From NCBI GenBank assembly GCA_035645145.1, contig DASQNC010000069.1, positions 1-64,000 of the forward strand: a stretch of 64,000 bases of DNA, in the 5' to 3' direction. This document shows positions 1 through 9,253 of the stretch, one piece after another (positions within the stretch are counted from its first letter, which is position 1; each line of letters begins with the position of its first letter). Origin of the DNA: Azospirillaceae bacterium. Lineage in GTDB: Bacteria > Pseudomonadota > Alphaproteobacteria > Azospirillales > Azospirillaceae. Position numbers and translations under genes: made by a program. Under the pieces are notes generated by a model. The model saw only the letters and a list, made by a program, of their open reading frames with translations, was not told where the DNA came from and ran no database searches.

Positions 1-37
1 CCTCCTCTCTCATCTCATATGTCCTGGCTCCCAGGAG

Positions 38-178
38 CCACCGACCTTGGCTCCGCGTGTGTTCCGACGAATCTCACCAGCCCTGTTGGGACCTGTAAGC
101 GACATGCTCGACCAAACGGTACTTGGTTCCGGCGATGTTGAAGACGACGCGGTTGTCCGCCAAAAAATCCACCATCAT
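38..178 (-). pseudogene. HigB-type toxin fragment, frameshifted
   Basis: Reading the minus strand from about 178 gives DFLADNRVVFNIAGTKYRLV, the core of HigB-family mRNA interferases (RelE superfamily, normally about 95-110 aa). The frame hits a stop after the segment VAYRSQQGW, but a shift of one base restores VRFVGTHAEPR, the family's usual C-terminal strand (FVGTHAEYD). The N-terminal third is not recognisable upstream. This is therefore a dead, frameshifted remnant. A HigA antitoxin would normally lie immediately downstream, which is outside the window. Assignment rests on the motif pair NRVVFNI / FVGTHAE. Confidence 0.6.
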
Positions 179-711
179 CCCGAACAGTGCCTCGGGCCTA
201 CCTGTGGTGCCGGACTGCCCGCTGCGGTTACCAAGTACCTGATGAGATCTATGAAGTTACAGGCAAATGGGCTGTACATCCTCGACTGTGGAAAAGGCAA
301 TCCCGGCGGTGGGGAGGCTGACCCCCCCCACCTCCGCTGCAATGGTCACGTTGCCCGTCGCAACTCGTCCGCTGTAATAGCCACCTCCATGCCCAGGAGA
401 TTCGGCGGCAGCAAATGGTCAGGCACCTCCAGAAGGTAGCGGCTCGGCATACTCCGCAGTCCTTGCATATTTCTGTATTGGATCACCTCGGTGATCAGAA
501 TGTGTGTTCCCGCCGGAATCGGATGCGGGAACGAAGAGAGTTGGACGGACCTCTTGAATTGGACCGATTGGCGAGAGCGGGTAGGTTGAGCAGACATTGT
601 GGGAGACCATCCTGTTGGCACCAGGGATGAGTCCCTGGGTCAGGTATTTATCCCGCCAGGAAGCCCGGAAGCATGCACCAGGCACATAGCATACATGCCC
701 TACGTCAGATC
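179..711. other. Degraded region without a supportable gene
   Basis: GC is clearly lower than in the rest of the core. A 91-codon minus-strand frame (346-621) is open, but it resembles no family I know and its codon use is unlike the neighbours. It sits between two pseudogenes, so I read the stretch as decayed mobile or accessory DNA. Confidence 0.4.
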
Positions 712-1203
712 TGAGCGCGGCGGAGCCGTTTCTGGATCCTGAGCGCGTGGTGTTCGTCGACGAGACGGGAGTGAACCCCAACCTGATAGTCTGGTCGGGT
801 CCTGCGAGGCCAGCGCGTGCACGCCCGCGCGCCATTCGGGCGTTGGAAGACCGCCTCCTTTGCCGTCGGCTTGCGGCTGAACGGCTTGACCACCCCTATG
901 GTGCTCTATGGGCAATCAACGGGCCCAGGGCTTCTGGCCTATGTCCGTCAGATCCTTGCCCCGACTTGGCCCGCGGCGACATCGTCGTCGTGGACAACCT
1001 GTCAAGCCACAAGCTCCCGGATGTGTGCCGCGCCATCCAAACCGCCGACGCCTGGCTCTTTCTGCCGCCGCCCTACTCGCCGAACATGAACCCGATCGAG
1101 CCTGCTCCGGCAGCAGTCGGAACGTACCGTCGATGACCTGTAGACGCGGATCGGGGCGGTTCTCGACGCCTTCCTACCCGCCAGCTATGCACACTCAATG
1201 TGA
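712..1203 (+). pseudogene. IS630-family transposase remnant
   Basis: The DDE catalytic half of an IS630/Tc1-type transposase is visible in pieces. FLDPERVVFVDETG (first Asp) lies near 730-770. A +1 shift gives the strand GLRLNGLTTPMVLYG, and a second shift returns to GDIVVVDNLSSHKLPDV (second Asp) and PPYSPNMNPIE (last Glu) ending at 1100. The final helices, LLRQQSERTVDDL, are in a third frame with an in-frame TAG at 1141, and the segment after NPIE is shortened. The N-terminal helix-turn-helix half is missing. With at least three frame changes it cannot be functional. No terminal inverted repeats were recognised. Confidence 0.8.
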
Positions 1204-1237
1204 AAAATCCCTAGGTTGCATTAAGCACATTTGAGAC

Positions 1238-2026
1238 TCACGGCCGGGGCGGCGGCTGCGCGGCACCGGCCTGGAGGCGTTTGAGATTATCGGCCGCCGC
1301 CTCGGCCGAAGCCGTCCGGGGGGCGCGGCGCACGACCTCCTGCCAGTCCGCCTCGGCACCGGCGGCATCGCCCCGGCGCAGGCGCGCATTGCCGCGGATC
1401 AGCAGCGCTTCCGGATCGTTGGGTGCCAGCCGCAAGGCCGCCTGGGCGTCGGCCAAAGCCAAGTCGTACAACGCCAGCGCCACGTAAGCCCGTGCGCGGT
1501 AGAGCAGGGCGTCCACCCGGTCCGGCACCCGGCGCAGCACCTCGCCCAGGTCGGCGACGGCATCCCAATAGCGCTCGGCGCCGGTCCGGATCAGGGCGCG
1601 GTCGATCCAAAGCTCGGGATCGTCCGGGTCCAGGGACAGGGCGGCCCCGTAAAGCCGTTCCGCCTGCGAAACCTCGCCGGCCCGGAAGCGCGCCATGCCG
1701 GCCCGCGCCAGCAGACCCGCCCGCACCCGGCCGTCCTCCACGCCCAAGGTGCCGGCCAGCCGCTCGAACTCGGCCGCGGCGGCGGCAAAGGCGCCGCGGT
1801 TGAAGTCGGCCATGGCCCGGCACAGCCGCGCATGGTCGCCGCCGCCCCGCTTCTCCCACGCCTCGGCGCGGGCGACGGCTTCGGCCGGGGAGCGGGCGGC
1901 CAAATCCACGCAGGCCCTCCGCTCGGCCGCGACCTCGGCCGGCTTCTGCGGAGTGAGGAACTGGGCGGCGGCGGGCACCGGCCCCAGGCAGAGGGCCAGG
2001 ACCGCGGACAGGATCGGCGTGCGCAT
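1238..2026 (-). CDS. Secreted tetratricopeptide-repeat protein
   Basis: A 262-aa protein with a cleavable signal peptide (residues 1-22, MRTPILSAVLALCLG ending in AAAQ), so probably periplasmic. From about residue 70 to 240 it is a run of 34-residue helical repeats with the TPR signature (for example AERLYGAALSLDPDDPELW and LALADAQAALRLAPNDPEA). TPR solenoids are protein-protein scaffolds; the partner is not evident. The start was chosen at the ATG in front of the signal peptide; the frame stays open far upstream but there runs antisense to the next gene. It is divergent from the SDR gene with a 60-bp gap. Its signal peptide is strikingly like that of the EF-hand protein 1 kb away. Confidence 0.8.
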   Translation of the reverse strand: MRTPILSAVLALCLGPVPAAAQFLTPQKPAEVAAERRACVDLAARSPAEAVARAEAWEKRGGGDHARLCRAMADFNRGAFAAAAAEFERLAGTLGVEDGRVRAGLLARAGMARFRAGEVSQAERLYGAALSLDPDDPELWIDRALIRTGAERYWDAVADLGEVLRRVPDRVDALLYRARAYVALALYDLALADAQAALRLAPNDPEALLIRGNARLRRGDAAGAEADWQEVVRRAPRTASAEAAADNLKRLQAGAAQPPPRP

Positions 2027-2086
2027 GGCGCGCAGACTGGGCCGCGGCCTTGCCGGACGCAAGACGGTGCGCCAACTTTCCACGGC

Positions 2087-2965
2087 ATGACACACGGCAA
2101 CCCAGTGCCGGCCGGCCCCGGCCGCCTTTTCGCCTTCGGCCTCGGCTACAGCGCCCTGGCCCTTGCCCTCCGGCTCCTGGCAAGGGGTTGGCAGGTCTCC
2201 GGCACCAGCCGCGACCCGGAACGCCTGGACTTCCTTGCCGACCAGGGCATCCGGGCGGTGCCCTTCGACCGGGACCGGCCGGTGCCGGCCATCGATCTGG
2301 CGGGCACCACCCACCTCCTGGTTTCGATCCCCCCGGAGGAGGACGGCGATCCCGTCCTGGCCGCCCATGCCGACGCGCTGAAAACACTGCCGGACCTTGC
2401 GTGGGTGGGGCTTCTGTCCACCACCGGCGTCTACGGCGACCAGGACGGCGGCTGGGTGGACGAGCGCGCTTTGCCGGTGCCGGGCCAGCTCCGGTCCATC
2501 CGCCGCCTGCTGCAGGAGGACGCGTGGCGGGCCACCGGCCTGCCGGTCCATGTGTTCCGGCTGGCCGGGATCTACGGGCCGGGCCGGAGCGCCGTGGACG
2601 AGGTGCGGGCCGGACGCGCCCGGCGCGTGGACAAGCCCGGCCAGGTGTTCAGCCGTATCCATGTGGACGACCTCGCCGCCGTGCTCCTGGCGTCCATGGC
2701 CCGCCCGAACCCGGGCGCGGTCTACAATGTCGCCGATGACGAGCCGGCACCAAGTCATGAGGTGGTCGCCTATGCCTGCGGGCTTCTGGGCGTGGAGCCG
2801 CCGCCCCTGGTCCCCATCGGGCAGGCCGGGCTTTCGCCGATGGCGGCGAGCTTCTACGCCGAGAACCGCCGGGTGCGGAACACAAGGATCAAGGAGGAGC
2901 TGGGCGTCGCCCTGGCCCATCCCACCTACCGCGAGGGCCTGAAGGCGCAGGTCGGGTCGGAATGA
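2087..2965 (+). CDS. NAD-dependent epimerase/dehydratase (extended SDR, YeeZ-like)
   Basis: A 292-aa extended short-chain dehydrogenase. Near the N-terminus the dinucleotide-binding loop is atypical (FAFGLGYSALALALRLL, GxGxxG-like) and is followed by the strand WQVSGTSRDPERL. Further on come LLSTTGVYGDQDGGWVDE, FRLAGIYGPGRS and FSRIHVDDLAAVLLASM, the usual order in YeeZ-type NAD(P)-binding proteins. The canonical YxxxK is not obvious, which is common in this subgroup, so catalytic activity is unproven and the substrate unknown. Start ATG at 2087 is the first one clear of the divergent TPR gene. The gene ends 70 bp before the EF-hand gene on the same strand. Confidence 0.8.
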   Translation: MTHGNPVPAGPGRLFAFGLGYSALALALRLLARGWQVSGTSRDPERLDFLADQGIRAVPFDRDRPVPAIDLAGTTHLLVSIPPEEDGDPVLAAHADALKTLPDLAWVGLLSTTGVYGDQDGGWVDERALPVPGQLRSIRRLLQEDAWRATGLPVHVFRLAGIYGPGRSAVDEVRAGRARRVDKPGQVFSRIHVDDLAAVLLASMARPNPGAVYNVADDEPAPSHEVVAYACGLLGVEPPPLVPIGQAGLSPMAASFYAENRRVRNTRIKEELGVALAHPTYREGLKAQVGSE

Positions 2966-3035
2966 GCGGCCGGCACTTCCGGCCGGCTGGGTGGTTGTCC
3001 CGGATGGGCAAACCCGGAAACCGAAGGGATCCGCG

Positions 3036-3362
3036 ATGCGCACACCCATCCTGGCCGCACTGGCCGCATTCGTCCTCGCCGGCCCCGTGGCCGCGCAGAC
3101 CTACCAGTCCCGCGGCAACCTGGGTCCCGACGCCCCGCCCGAACAGGTGGCCGCGGCGGCGTGGGAACAGTGGGACGCCAACAAGGACAACCGGCTGGAC
3201 CCGCGCGAATTCCAGAACGACTGGGACCGTCTGGGGCCCGACGGCGAAGGCGTCTTCGGCAATTGGGACGCCAACCGCGACGGCTTCATCGACCGGCAGG
3301 AATTCGACGCGGCGTACATGAAGGAAGGCCGCCCGGTGGGCACCCGGCGCAGCGGCGGCTGA
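3036..3362 (+). CDS. Secreted EF-hand calcium-binding protein
   Basis: A 108-aa protein with signal peptide MRTPILAALAAFVLAGPVAAQ and two EF-hand loops: DANKDNRLDPREF (about residues 45-57) and DANRDGFIDRQEF (about 75-87). Both have acidic or Asn residues at loop positions 1, 3 and 5 and Glu at 12, so both should bind Ca2+. It is expected in the periplasm as a small calcium sensor or buffer. I chose the ATG at 3036 rather than 2991 because it places the signal peptide at the N-terminus. No partner gene is evident. Confidence 0.85.
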   Translation: MRTPILAALAAFVLAGPVAAQTYQSRGNLGPDAPPEQVAAAAWEQWDANKDNRLDPREFQNDWDRLGPDGEGVFGNWDANRDGFIDRQEFDAAYMKEGRPVGTRRSGG

Positions 3363-3437
3363 GGGGATTGCCCGCAGGGCTTCGGCACCGCCGGACCGCG
3401 TGGCATGCTGGGTGGCAAACGTCTTCGGTCCACCAAC

Positions 3438-3914
3438 ATGAAACCCGCCACCAATCCAACCGCACTGCGCGTCCAGGCGGTCCTCGGTCCGACCTTCACC
3501 GTCCTGGAGTTCGACGTCAGCACGCGCACGGCCGGCGAAGCGGCGGCCGCCATCGGCTGCACGGTCGGCCAGATCGCGAAATCGCTGGTGTTCCGCACCC
3601 TCGCCAGCGACCGCCCCGTCCTGGTCGTCGCCTCGGGCGTGAACCGGGTCCGCGAAGCCAAGGTTGAGCAGGCCCTGGGCGAGGCGATCGGGCGCGCGGA
3701 TGCCGCATTCGTCCGCGAGCGCACCGGCTTCGCCATCGGCGGCGTGCCGCCGGTCGGTCACGCCGTGACGGTGCCCACGATCATCGATGCGGATTTGCGT
3801 GCGTTCGGTGAAATCTGGGCCGCCGCCGGTACACCGAACGCCGTCTTCCGCCTGACGTTCGACGATCTGGTCCGCCTGACGGGCGGCACCGTGGCGGACG
3901 TGGCGGAGGTTTGA
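3438..3914 (+). CDS. YbaK/EbsC-family aminoacyl-tRNA deacylase-like protein
   Basis: A 158-aa single-domain protein of the YbaK/ProX/INS superfamily, which hydrolyses misacylated tRNAs (for example Cys- or Ala-tRNA-Pro) in trans. Family features are the strand TVLEFDV, GCTVGQIAKSLVFR with the conserved Lys, LVVASGVNRV, and near the C-terminus FAIGGVPPVGH, the conserved GGxxPxG/H loop of the active site. An upstream ATG at 3405 would add 11 residues; 3438 better matches the family N-terminus. It ends 13 bp before the convergent truA stop. Which tRNA it edits cannot be read from the sequence. Confidence 0.85.
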   Translation: MKPATNPTALRVQAVLGPTFTVLEFDVSTRTAGEAAAAIGCTVGQIAKSLVFRTLASDRPVLVVASGVNRVREAKVEQALGEAIGRADAAFVRERTGFAIGGVPPVGHAVTVPTIIDADLRAFGEIWAAAGTPNAVFRLTFDDLVRLTGGTVADVAEV

Positions 3915-3927
3915 CGCCGACCGCGCC

Positions 3928-4665
3928 TCAGTACCCCACGCCGGTCAGGTAGAGCCCGTCCGGCGGTGCGGTGGGGCCGGCGGCGGACCGGTCGCGGGCT
4001 TCCAGGGCGGTGCGCACGTCGGCGGCGGTCCAGCGGCCCAGGCCCACCTGGACCAGCGTGCCGGTCATGTTGCGCACCTGGTGGTGCAGGAACGACCGGG
4101 CGCGGGCGGTCAAATGGACCTCCTCGCCCACCCGCGACACGCGCAGCTCGTCCAACGACTTCACCGGCGACTTGGCTTGGCACAGCGTCGCGCGGAAGCT
4201 GGTGAAGTCGTGCCGGCCCACCAGGATCTGCGCCGCCGCGTGCATGGCGTCGGCGTCGACGGTGTGGCGCACATGCCAGACCCGGCCGCGGTCCACCGTC
4301 GGCGGCGCACGGCGCGCCAGGATCCGGTAGAGGTAGCGCCGCTCGACCGCGCTGAAGCGGGCGTGGAAATCGTCGGGCACCGCCTCGGCCAGCAGCACCG
4401 AGACCGGCACCTCGCGCAGGTAGTAGTTCAGCGCGTCGCGCACCTTGTCGCCGGTGGCCGGCTTTTCGATGTCCACATGGGCGACCTGGCCCAGGGCATG
4501 GACGCCGGCATCGGTGCGGCCGGCGGCCGCCACCTCGCGCGTCTCGCCGCAGAAGCCGCGGACGGCGTCCTCGAGCGCCGCCTGCACGGACGGGCCGTTG
4601 TCCTGGCGTTGCCAGCCGACGAAGGGGCCCCCGTCGTATTCAATGGTCAGCTTCCAGCGGGTCAT
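3928..4665 (-). CDS. truA: tRNA pseudouridine(38-40) synthase TruA
   Basis: A 245-aa protein isomerising U38-U40 in the anticodon arm of many tRNAs. It shows the family start [19 protein letters not shown], the catalytic-Asp motif [36 protein letters not shown], and the C-terminal [18 protein letters not shown]. Length matches the usual 240-270 aa. It is the last gene of a minus-strand run rmuC-def-fmt-truA, 23 bp after fmt, fitting a shared transcript of tRNA and nascent-protein maturation genes. The much longer open frame upstream is only fmt read in another frame. Confidence 0.95.
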   Translation of the reverse strand: MTRWKLTIEYDGGPFVGWQRQDNGPSVQAALEDAVRGFCGETREVAAAGRTDAGVHALGQVAHVDIEKPATGDKVRDALNYYLREVPVSVLLAEAVPDDFHARFSAVERRYLYRILARRAPPTVDRGRVWHVRHTVDADAMHAAAQILVGRHDFTSFRATLCQAKSPVKSLDELRVSRVGEEVHLTARARSFLHHQVRNMTGTLVQVGLGRWTAADVRTALEARDRSAAGPTAPPDGLYLTGVGY

Positions 4666-4688
4666 GGACAGGGGGTCATGGGGCGGGA

Positions 4689-5630
4689 TTAGGACAGGTG
4701 CGCGCCGGCCGCAAGCCGCAGGCCCCGCTGGCACGCCGCCCCATCGGTTGGTCCACGGCCGGGGCGCTGCACCGTCACGAGGCGCAGCACGCCCTCGCCG
4801 CACGCCACGCCGAACGCCTCGTCCACCACCGTTCCGGGCCGGGGCGTTCCGGGCACCCCCGATCCCGGCAGTGCGACCGCCTCCAGCACCTTCAGCCGTT
4901 CGCCGTTCGGCGCGTCGAAGAAGCCGCCGGGCCAGGGGGTGAGCGCGCGCACCCGGCGCGCCAACTCGACCGCCGGTCGGGTCCAGTCCAGGCGCCCCTC
5001 GTCCTTGGTCAGTTTGGACGCATAGGTGACGCCCGCGTCCGGCTGCGGCTCGGGCGTGACGGTGCCGCGGGCGAGGCCGTCGAGCGTTTCCACGATCATC
5101 CGCGCGCCCAGGGCGGCCAGCGTGTCGTGCAATGCCTGCGCGGTGGCGTCCGCACCGATCGGCACCGCGGACTTGGCCAGCATCGGGCCGGTGTCGAGGC
5201 CGGCGTCCATCTGCATGATGGTGATGCCGGTCTCCGCGTCGCCCGCCAGCAGCGCCCGGTGGATGGGGGCGGCGCCGCGCCAGCGCGGCAGCAGCGAGGC
5301 GTGGATGTTCACGCAGCCCAGCCGCGGCGCGTCCAGCACCGGCTGCGGCAGGATCAGGCCATAGGCCGCGACCACCGCCGCGTCCAGGTTCAGGTCCCGG
5401 AACGCCGCCTGCGCCTCGGGATCGCGCAGGGTTTTCGGCGTGCGGACGGGGATGCTCCGCGCGTCGGCCCGGCGGTGGACGGGCGTCTTCTGCACCTCGT
5501 GCCCGCGGCCGGCGGGTTTGGGCGGCTGGCAATAGACGCAGGCGACCTCGTGCCCCGCCTCCACCAGCGCATCCAGCGCCGGCACGGCGAAGTCGGGCGT
5601 GCCCATGAAGGCGAGGCGGAGGCGGGTCAT
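4689..5630 (-). CDS. fmt: Methionyl-tRNA formyltransferase
   Basis: A 313-aa enzyme that formylates initiator Met-tRNA with 10-formyl-THF. N-terminal formyltransferase fold: [18 protein letters not shown], then [18 protein letters not shown] with the catalytic Asn/His, and [17 protein letters not shown] with the conserved Asp. The C-terminal OB-like domain has [22 protein letters not shown]. Full length. It lies between def, 46 bp upstream, and truA. The def-fmt pairing is the classic arrangement in which formylation and deformylation are co-expressed. Confidence 0.96.
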   Translation of the reverse strand: MTRLRLAFMGTPDFAVPALDALVEAGHEVACVYCQPPKPAGRGHEVQKTPVHRRADARSIPVRTPKTLRDPEAQAAFRDLNLDAAVVAAYGLILPQPVLDAPRLGCVNIHASLLPRWRGAAPIHRALLAGDAETGITIMQMDAGLDTGPMLAKSAVPIGADATAQALHDTLAALGARMIVETLDGLARGTVTPEPQPDAGVTYASKLTKDEGRLDWTRPAVELARRVRALTPWPGGFFDAPNGERLKVLEAVALPGSGVPGTPRPGTVVDEAFGVACGEGVLRLVTVQRPGRGPTDGAACQRGLRLAAGAHLS

Positions 5631-5676
5631 GGCATGCGCCCGGCTGTGGATGGCGTGGCGGGGAAGGCGGCCCGGG

Positions 5677-6192
5677 TCAGGATCCGGCGCGCTTCACCTT
5701 CTGCATCTTGCGCAGGAACATGTCGCGCTTGAGCTTGGACAGGTGGTCGATGAACAGGATCCCGTCCAGATGGTCGATCTCGTGCTGGATGCAGCGGGCG
5801 AGCAGCCCGTCGGCCTCGATCTCCCGCGTCTCGCCCTTCTCGTCCAGATAGCGCATACGGATCTGCTCCGGCCGTGCGACGTCGGCATAGAGGTCGGGGA
5901 TCGACAGGCAGCCTTCCTGCTCGAGGATCACGCGGTCCTCGGACGCCCACAGGATTTCCGGGTTCACCATCCGCATCGGCTGGGCGGGCTCGTCCTTGTC
6001 CGCCACGTCGAGCACGACAACCCGTTCCAGCACCCCCACCTGCGGCGCCGCCAGACCGATGCCGGGCGCGGCGTACATGGTCTCCAGCATGTCGTCCATC
6101 AGACGGCGGATGCGGGTGTCGATGGACGTCACGGGCCGCGCCTTGGTCTTCAGGCGGGCGTCGGGGACGATGACGATGGGCAGAACGGCCAT
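5677..6192 (-). CDS. def: Peptide deformylase
   Basis: A 171-aa Fe2+/Zn2+ metalloprotease removing the N-formyl group from nascent proteins. All three signature motifs are present: [10 protein letters not shown] (about residues 45-54), EGCLSIP with the metal-binding Cys, and [14 protein letters not shown] with the HExxH metal and catalytic residues. Start ATG at 6192 ([11 protein letters not shown]) matches the family; the open frame extends upstream without similarity. It is 46 bp from rmuC upstream and from fmt downstream, so the three genes are likely co-transcribed. Confidence 0.96.
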   Translation of the reverse strand: MAVLPIVIVPDARLKTKARPVTSIDTRIRRLMDDMLETMYAAPGIGLAAPQVGVLERVVVLDVADKDEPAQPMRMVNPEILWASEDRVILEQEGCLSIPDLYADVARPEQIRMRYLDEKGETREIEADGLLARCIQHEIDHLDGILFIDHLSKLKRDMFLRKMQKVKRAGS

Positions 6193-6238
6193 GGACTTTG
6201 GACAACCTGGCAAAAGGAGGGGGGCGTCCCCCTCGGAA

Positions 6239-7846
6239 TCAGGGGACGGTCCCCAACCGGATTTGGGCCTCCGGCGCATCGCCGTCAAGCAAAGATGGGC
6301 CGCCGGGCACCGCGGCATCGCCCGCGAACGCCGTGATGGGACGCGGCACGGCGTCGATGGTCGGGACGATGGCCAGTTCCGCGCCGTCGGCCGCGGCGTG
6401 CAGGTCGGACAGCCGGCGGGCCGAAACCAGCACCCGGCTTTCCAGCGTGCCGACGGCGCCGTTGTAGGCGGCCACCGCCTTGCCGAGCTGGTCGCCGACC
6501 CGGCCCATATGCCCGCCCAGGTCCGACAGGCGCTTGTACAGCTCGGCGCCCAGCGCGCCGATGCGGCGGGCGTTCTCGGCCAGCCGTTCCTGCCGCCAGC
6601 CGTAGGCCACCGCCCGCAGGAGCGCGATCAGCGTGGTCGGGGTGGCCAGCACCACGCCGTGCTGCATCCCCGCTTCGATCAGCGCGGGGTCGGCCTCCAG
6701 CGCCGCGGCGAAGAAGCTTTCGCCGGGCAGGAACAGCACCACGAACTCCGGCGCGTTCTCGAACTGCGACCAGTAGCTTTTCTCGCCCAGGGCCTTGGCA
6801 TGGGCGCGCACGTGGCGGGCGTGGCGGGCCAGCGCCGCCGCCCGCGCGGTCTCGTCCGCCGCCCCGACGGCGTCGAGATAGGCTTCCAGCGGCGTCTTGG
6901 CGTCGATCACCACGGTCTTGCCGCCGGGCAGGCGCACGATCATGTCCGGCCGCTGCCGGGGGCCGCCCTCGCCCGTTCCGTTGCCCCCCGCCCCATTGCC
7001 CCCAAGCGTCGGCTGTTCGGCGAAGTCGCAGTGCTCCAGCATGCCGGCCAATTCGGCGACGCGCTTCAACTGCACCTCGCCCCAGCGTCCGCGCACCTGC
7101 GGGGCGCGCAGCGCACGGACGAGCGATTGGGTTTCGCCGTGCAGCGCCCGCTGGGTTTCGGCCAGTGCCGCGACCTGTTCCTTCAAGCCCTCGTACGCGC
7201 CGGCGCGGGACTGCTCCAGCGCGCGCACCTGCTCGTCCAGCCGGCCGAGCTGCTCGCGCACGGGGCTGACCAGGGCGGCGATCGACGCCTCGCGCCGGTC
7301 CAGGTCGCCCTTGGCCGTCTCCTGGAATTTGCCCAGTGTGGCCTGCGCCAGTTCGACGAACTGGCGGCTGGACGCACCCAGCGCTTCGGCCGACAGGGCC
7401 TTGAAGGTGTCGGACAGGCGCCGCTCGGCCTCGGCCAGCAGTGCGATCTTCTCGGCCGCCGCGGCGCGTTCGGCCGCCAGCGCGGTTTCCAGTTCCGCCA
7501 CCCGCGCCCCGGCGGCGGCCAACCGGTCCCGGGTGTCCGCCAGCGACCGTTCCATCTCGGGCAGGCGTTCGACCCGTGCTTCGGCCGCCGCCGCGTCGGC
7601 CAGGGCCGACTCGACCCGCGCCTGCAAGGCCGCGCGGATCTCCGTCAGGTGCGCCACCTCGGCCCGCAGATCCTCGGCCTCGGCCACCGCCATGTCGTGC
7701 GCGGTCTGGAGATTGGAGGCCTGTTCCCCCGCCTCCAGGCGTAAGCGGCCCAAGGCCCGGGCGGCCAGCAGCCCCGCCACCAGGGCCGCCGCCACGCCGC
7801 CCATCACCGCACCCGCGGCCAGGGACAGGAAATCGATCGTCAGCAT
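6239..7846 (-). CDS. rmuC: DNA recombination protein RmuC
   Basis: A 535-aa RmuC-family protein. Residues 1-30 form one membrane helix (FLSLAAGAVMGGVAAALVAGLL), followed by a long Ala/Glu/Arg-rich coiled coil (about 35-220). The conserved nuclease-like domain includes VRGRWGEVQLKRVAELAGM, RPDMIVRLPGGKTVVIDAKTPL and EFVVLFLPGESFFAAAL. RmuC limits inversions at short inverted repeats; the DAK triad resembles a PD-(D/E)XK site. I chose ATG 7846 because it puts the membrane helix at the N-terminus. It heads the minus-strand run into def-fmt-truA. Confidence 0.93.
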   Translation of the reverse strand: MLTIDFLSLAAGAVMGGVAAALVAGLLAARALGRLRLEAGEQASNLQTAHDMAVAEAEDLRAEVAHLTEIRAALQARVESALADAAAAEARVERLPEMERSLADTRDRLAAAGARVAELETALAAERAAAAEKIALLAEAERRLSDTFKALSAEALGASSRQFVELAQATLGKFQETAKGDLDRREASIAALVSPVREQLGRLDEQVRALEQSRAGAYEGLKEQVAALAETQRALHGETQSLVRALRAPQVRGRWGEVQLKRVAELAGMLEHCDFAEQPTLGGNGAGGNGTGEGGPRQRPDMIVRLPGGKTVVIDAKTPLEAYLDAVGAADETARAAALARHARHVRAHAKALGEKSYWSQFENAPEFVVLFLPGESFFAAALEADPALIEAGMQHGVVLATPTTLIALLRAVAYGWRQERLAENARRIGALGAELYKRLSDLGGHMGRVGDQLGKAVAAYNGAVGTLESRVLVSARRLSDLHAAADGAELAIVPTIDAVPRPITAFAGDAAVPGGPSLLDGDAPEAQIRLGTVP

Positions 7847-7969
7847 CCGCGGTCCGCCTCCGCCTCGTCCGGGCGGGATGGTAGCGGAGGGCCGGTCCGG
7901 GACGAACGAAAAAGGAACGGATGCGCTCCGGACCGGCAACCGGCCCGGGGCCGGCCTGGGGCGGTGCGC

Positions 7970-9127
7970 CTACCAGCGGCTGGTGCAGACCACCTTGGAC
8001 CGGTCGCAGCGGTTGGCGTAGCGGCGGGCCACGTCGATGACCTCGGTCATCAGGCCCTGGGACAGGCGGGTGGGTTGCAGGCCCAGGTTCAACAGCCCGT
8101 CGTTGGCCACCATCAGCTCGTTCTCCGGCGCCTCCTTGCGCGGGTTGTCCATGTGCCAGACCTCCGCACCCGTCATCTCCGCCACCATGGCGGCGAGGTC
8201 GCGGACGCGGTAGGTCTCGGTCATCTGGTTGAGGATCCGCACGCGGTCGCCGCGCTCGGGTGCCGACAGGGCCGCCAGTTCGATGCAGCGCACCGTGTCG
8301 CGGATGTGGATGAAGGCGCGGGTCTGGCCGCCGGTCCCGTGCACGGTCAGCGGGTGCCCGATGGCGGCCTGCATCAGGAACCGGTTGAGCACGGTGCCGT
8401 AGTCGCCGTCGTAGTCGAAGCGGTTGACCAGCCGCTCGTCCATCAGCGTCTCGGGCGTCATGGTGCCCCACACCACGCCCTGGTGCAGGTCGGTGATCCG
8501 CAGCCCGTCGTTCTTGGCGTAGAAGTAGAACAGCAGCGCGTCCTGGGTCTTGGTCATGTGGTACACGCTGCCGGGATCCGGCGGGTAGATGATGTCGAGG
8601 GATGCCTGGCGGCCCTCGGACTCCAAGGTCGCCTTGATGTACCCCTCCGGGATCTTCAGCCCCTTCGCCTTGCCGTAACCGTACACCCCCATGGTGCCGA
8701 GATGGACGAGGTGCGCATCCGGTGCGGCTTCCACCATGGCGCAAAGAACATTGTGGGTGGCATTGATGTTGTTGTTCACCGTGTACCGCTTGTGGCGCGG
8801 CGACTTCATGGAATAGGGGGCGGCCCTTTGTTCGGCGAAGTGGACGATGGCGTCCGGCTTCAGTTCCTGGAAGGCGGCGACCAGGGTGTCGTAGTCCTGG
8901 GCGATGTCGATTTCGCGGAAGCCGACCGTGTTGCCGCTGACCTCGCGCCAAGCCCGCAGCCGCTCCTCCAGGGGACGGATGGGGGTCAGGCTTTCCGCAC
9001 CCAGTTCCACATCGGCCGCACGGCGGGCGAAGTTGTCGACGATGGTAACGTCGTGTCCGCGCGCGGACAGGTGGAGCGTCGTCGGCCAGCCGCAGAAACC
9101 GTCGCCACCCAGGATGATGAAGCGCAT
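7970..9127 (-). CDS. sqdB: UDP-sulfoquinovose synthase-like epimerase (SqdB/SQD1 family)
   Basis: A 385-aa extended SDR. The start MRFIILGGDGFCGWPTTLHL has the unusual GGDGFCGW loop typical of SqdB/SQD1, followed by VDNFARRAADVELG and SLTPI. The catalytic triad is visible: T145 in HLGTMGVYG, Y189 and K193 in SVYHMTK. The segment EQRAAPYSM, which in SQD1 lines the sulfite/UDP-glucose pocket, and ITDLHQGVVWG are also present. The enzyme makes UDP-sulfoquinovose for the sulfolipid SQDG. It is divergent from a GT4 glycosyltransferase across 126 bp, a plausible partner for sugar transfer. A related nucleotide-sugar epimerase role cannot be fully excluded. Confidence 0.8.
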   Translation of the reverse strand: MRFIILGGDGFCGWPTTLHLSARGHDVTIVDNFARRAADVELGAESLTPIRPLEERLRAWREVSGNTVGFREIDIAQDYDTLVAAFQELKPDAIVHFAEQRAAPYSMKSPRHKRYTVNNNINATHNVLCAMVEAAPDAHLVHLGTMGVYGYGKAKGLKIPEGYIKATLESEGRQASLDIIYPPDPGSVYHMTKTQDALLFYFYAKNDGLRITDLHQGVVWGTMTPETLMDERLVNRFDYDGDYGTVLNRFLMQAAIGHPLTVHGTGGQTRAFIHIRDTVRCIELAALSAPERGDRVRILNQMTETYRVRDLAAMVAEMTGAEVWHMDNPRKEAPENELMVANDGLLNLGLQPTRLSQGLMTEVIDVARRYANRCDRSKVVCTSRW

Positions 9128-9253
9128 GGAACTGACCTACCCTTGTTTGTCGTCGCCGGTCACCGGCTCCAACAATTGAACGCAGAGGACGGGCGAAGGT
9201 CGCCTCGACTGCGTGGCGAGCGATCCCTTCTTCGGACTTAGGCCGGACGAGCC

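Noticed and set aside
6285-8951. Very long minus-strand open frame across rmuC and sqdB
   Set aside because: Arg/Gly/Pro-rich composition with no domains; it is a GC-driven frame shifted from two clear genes.
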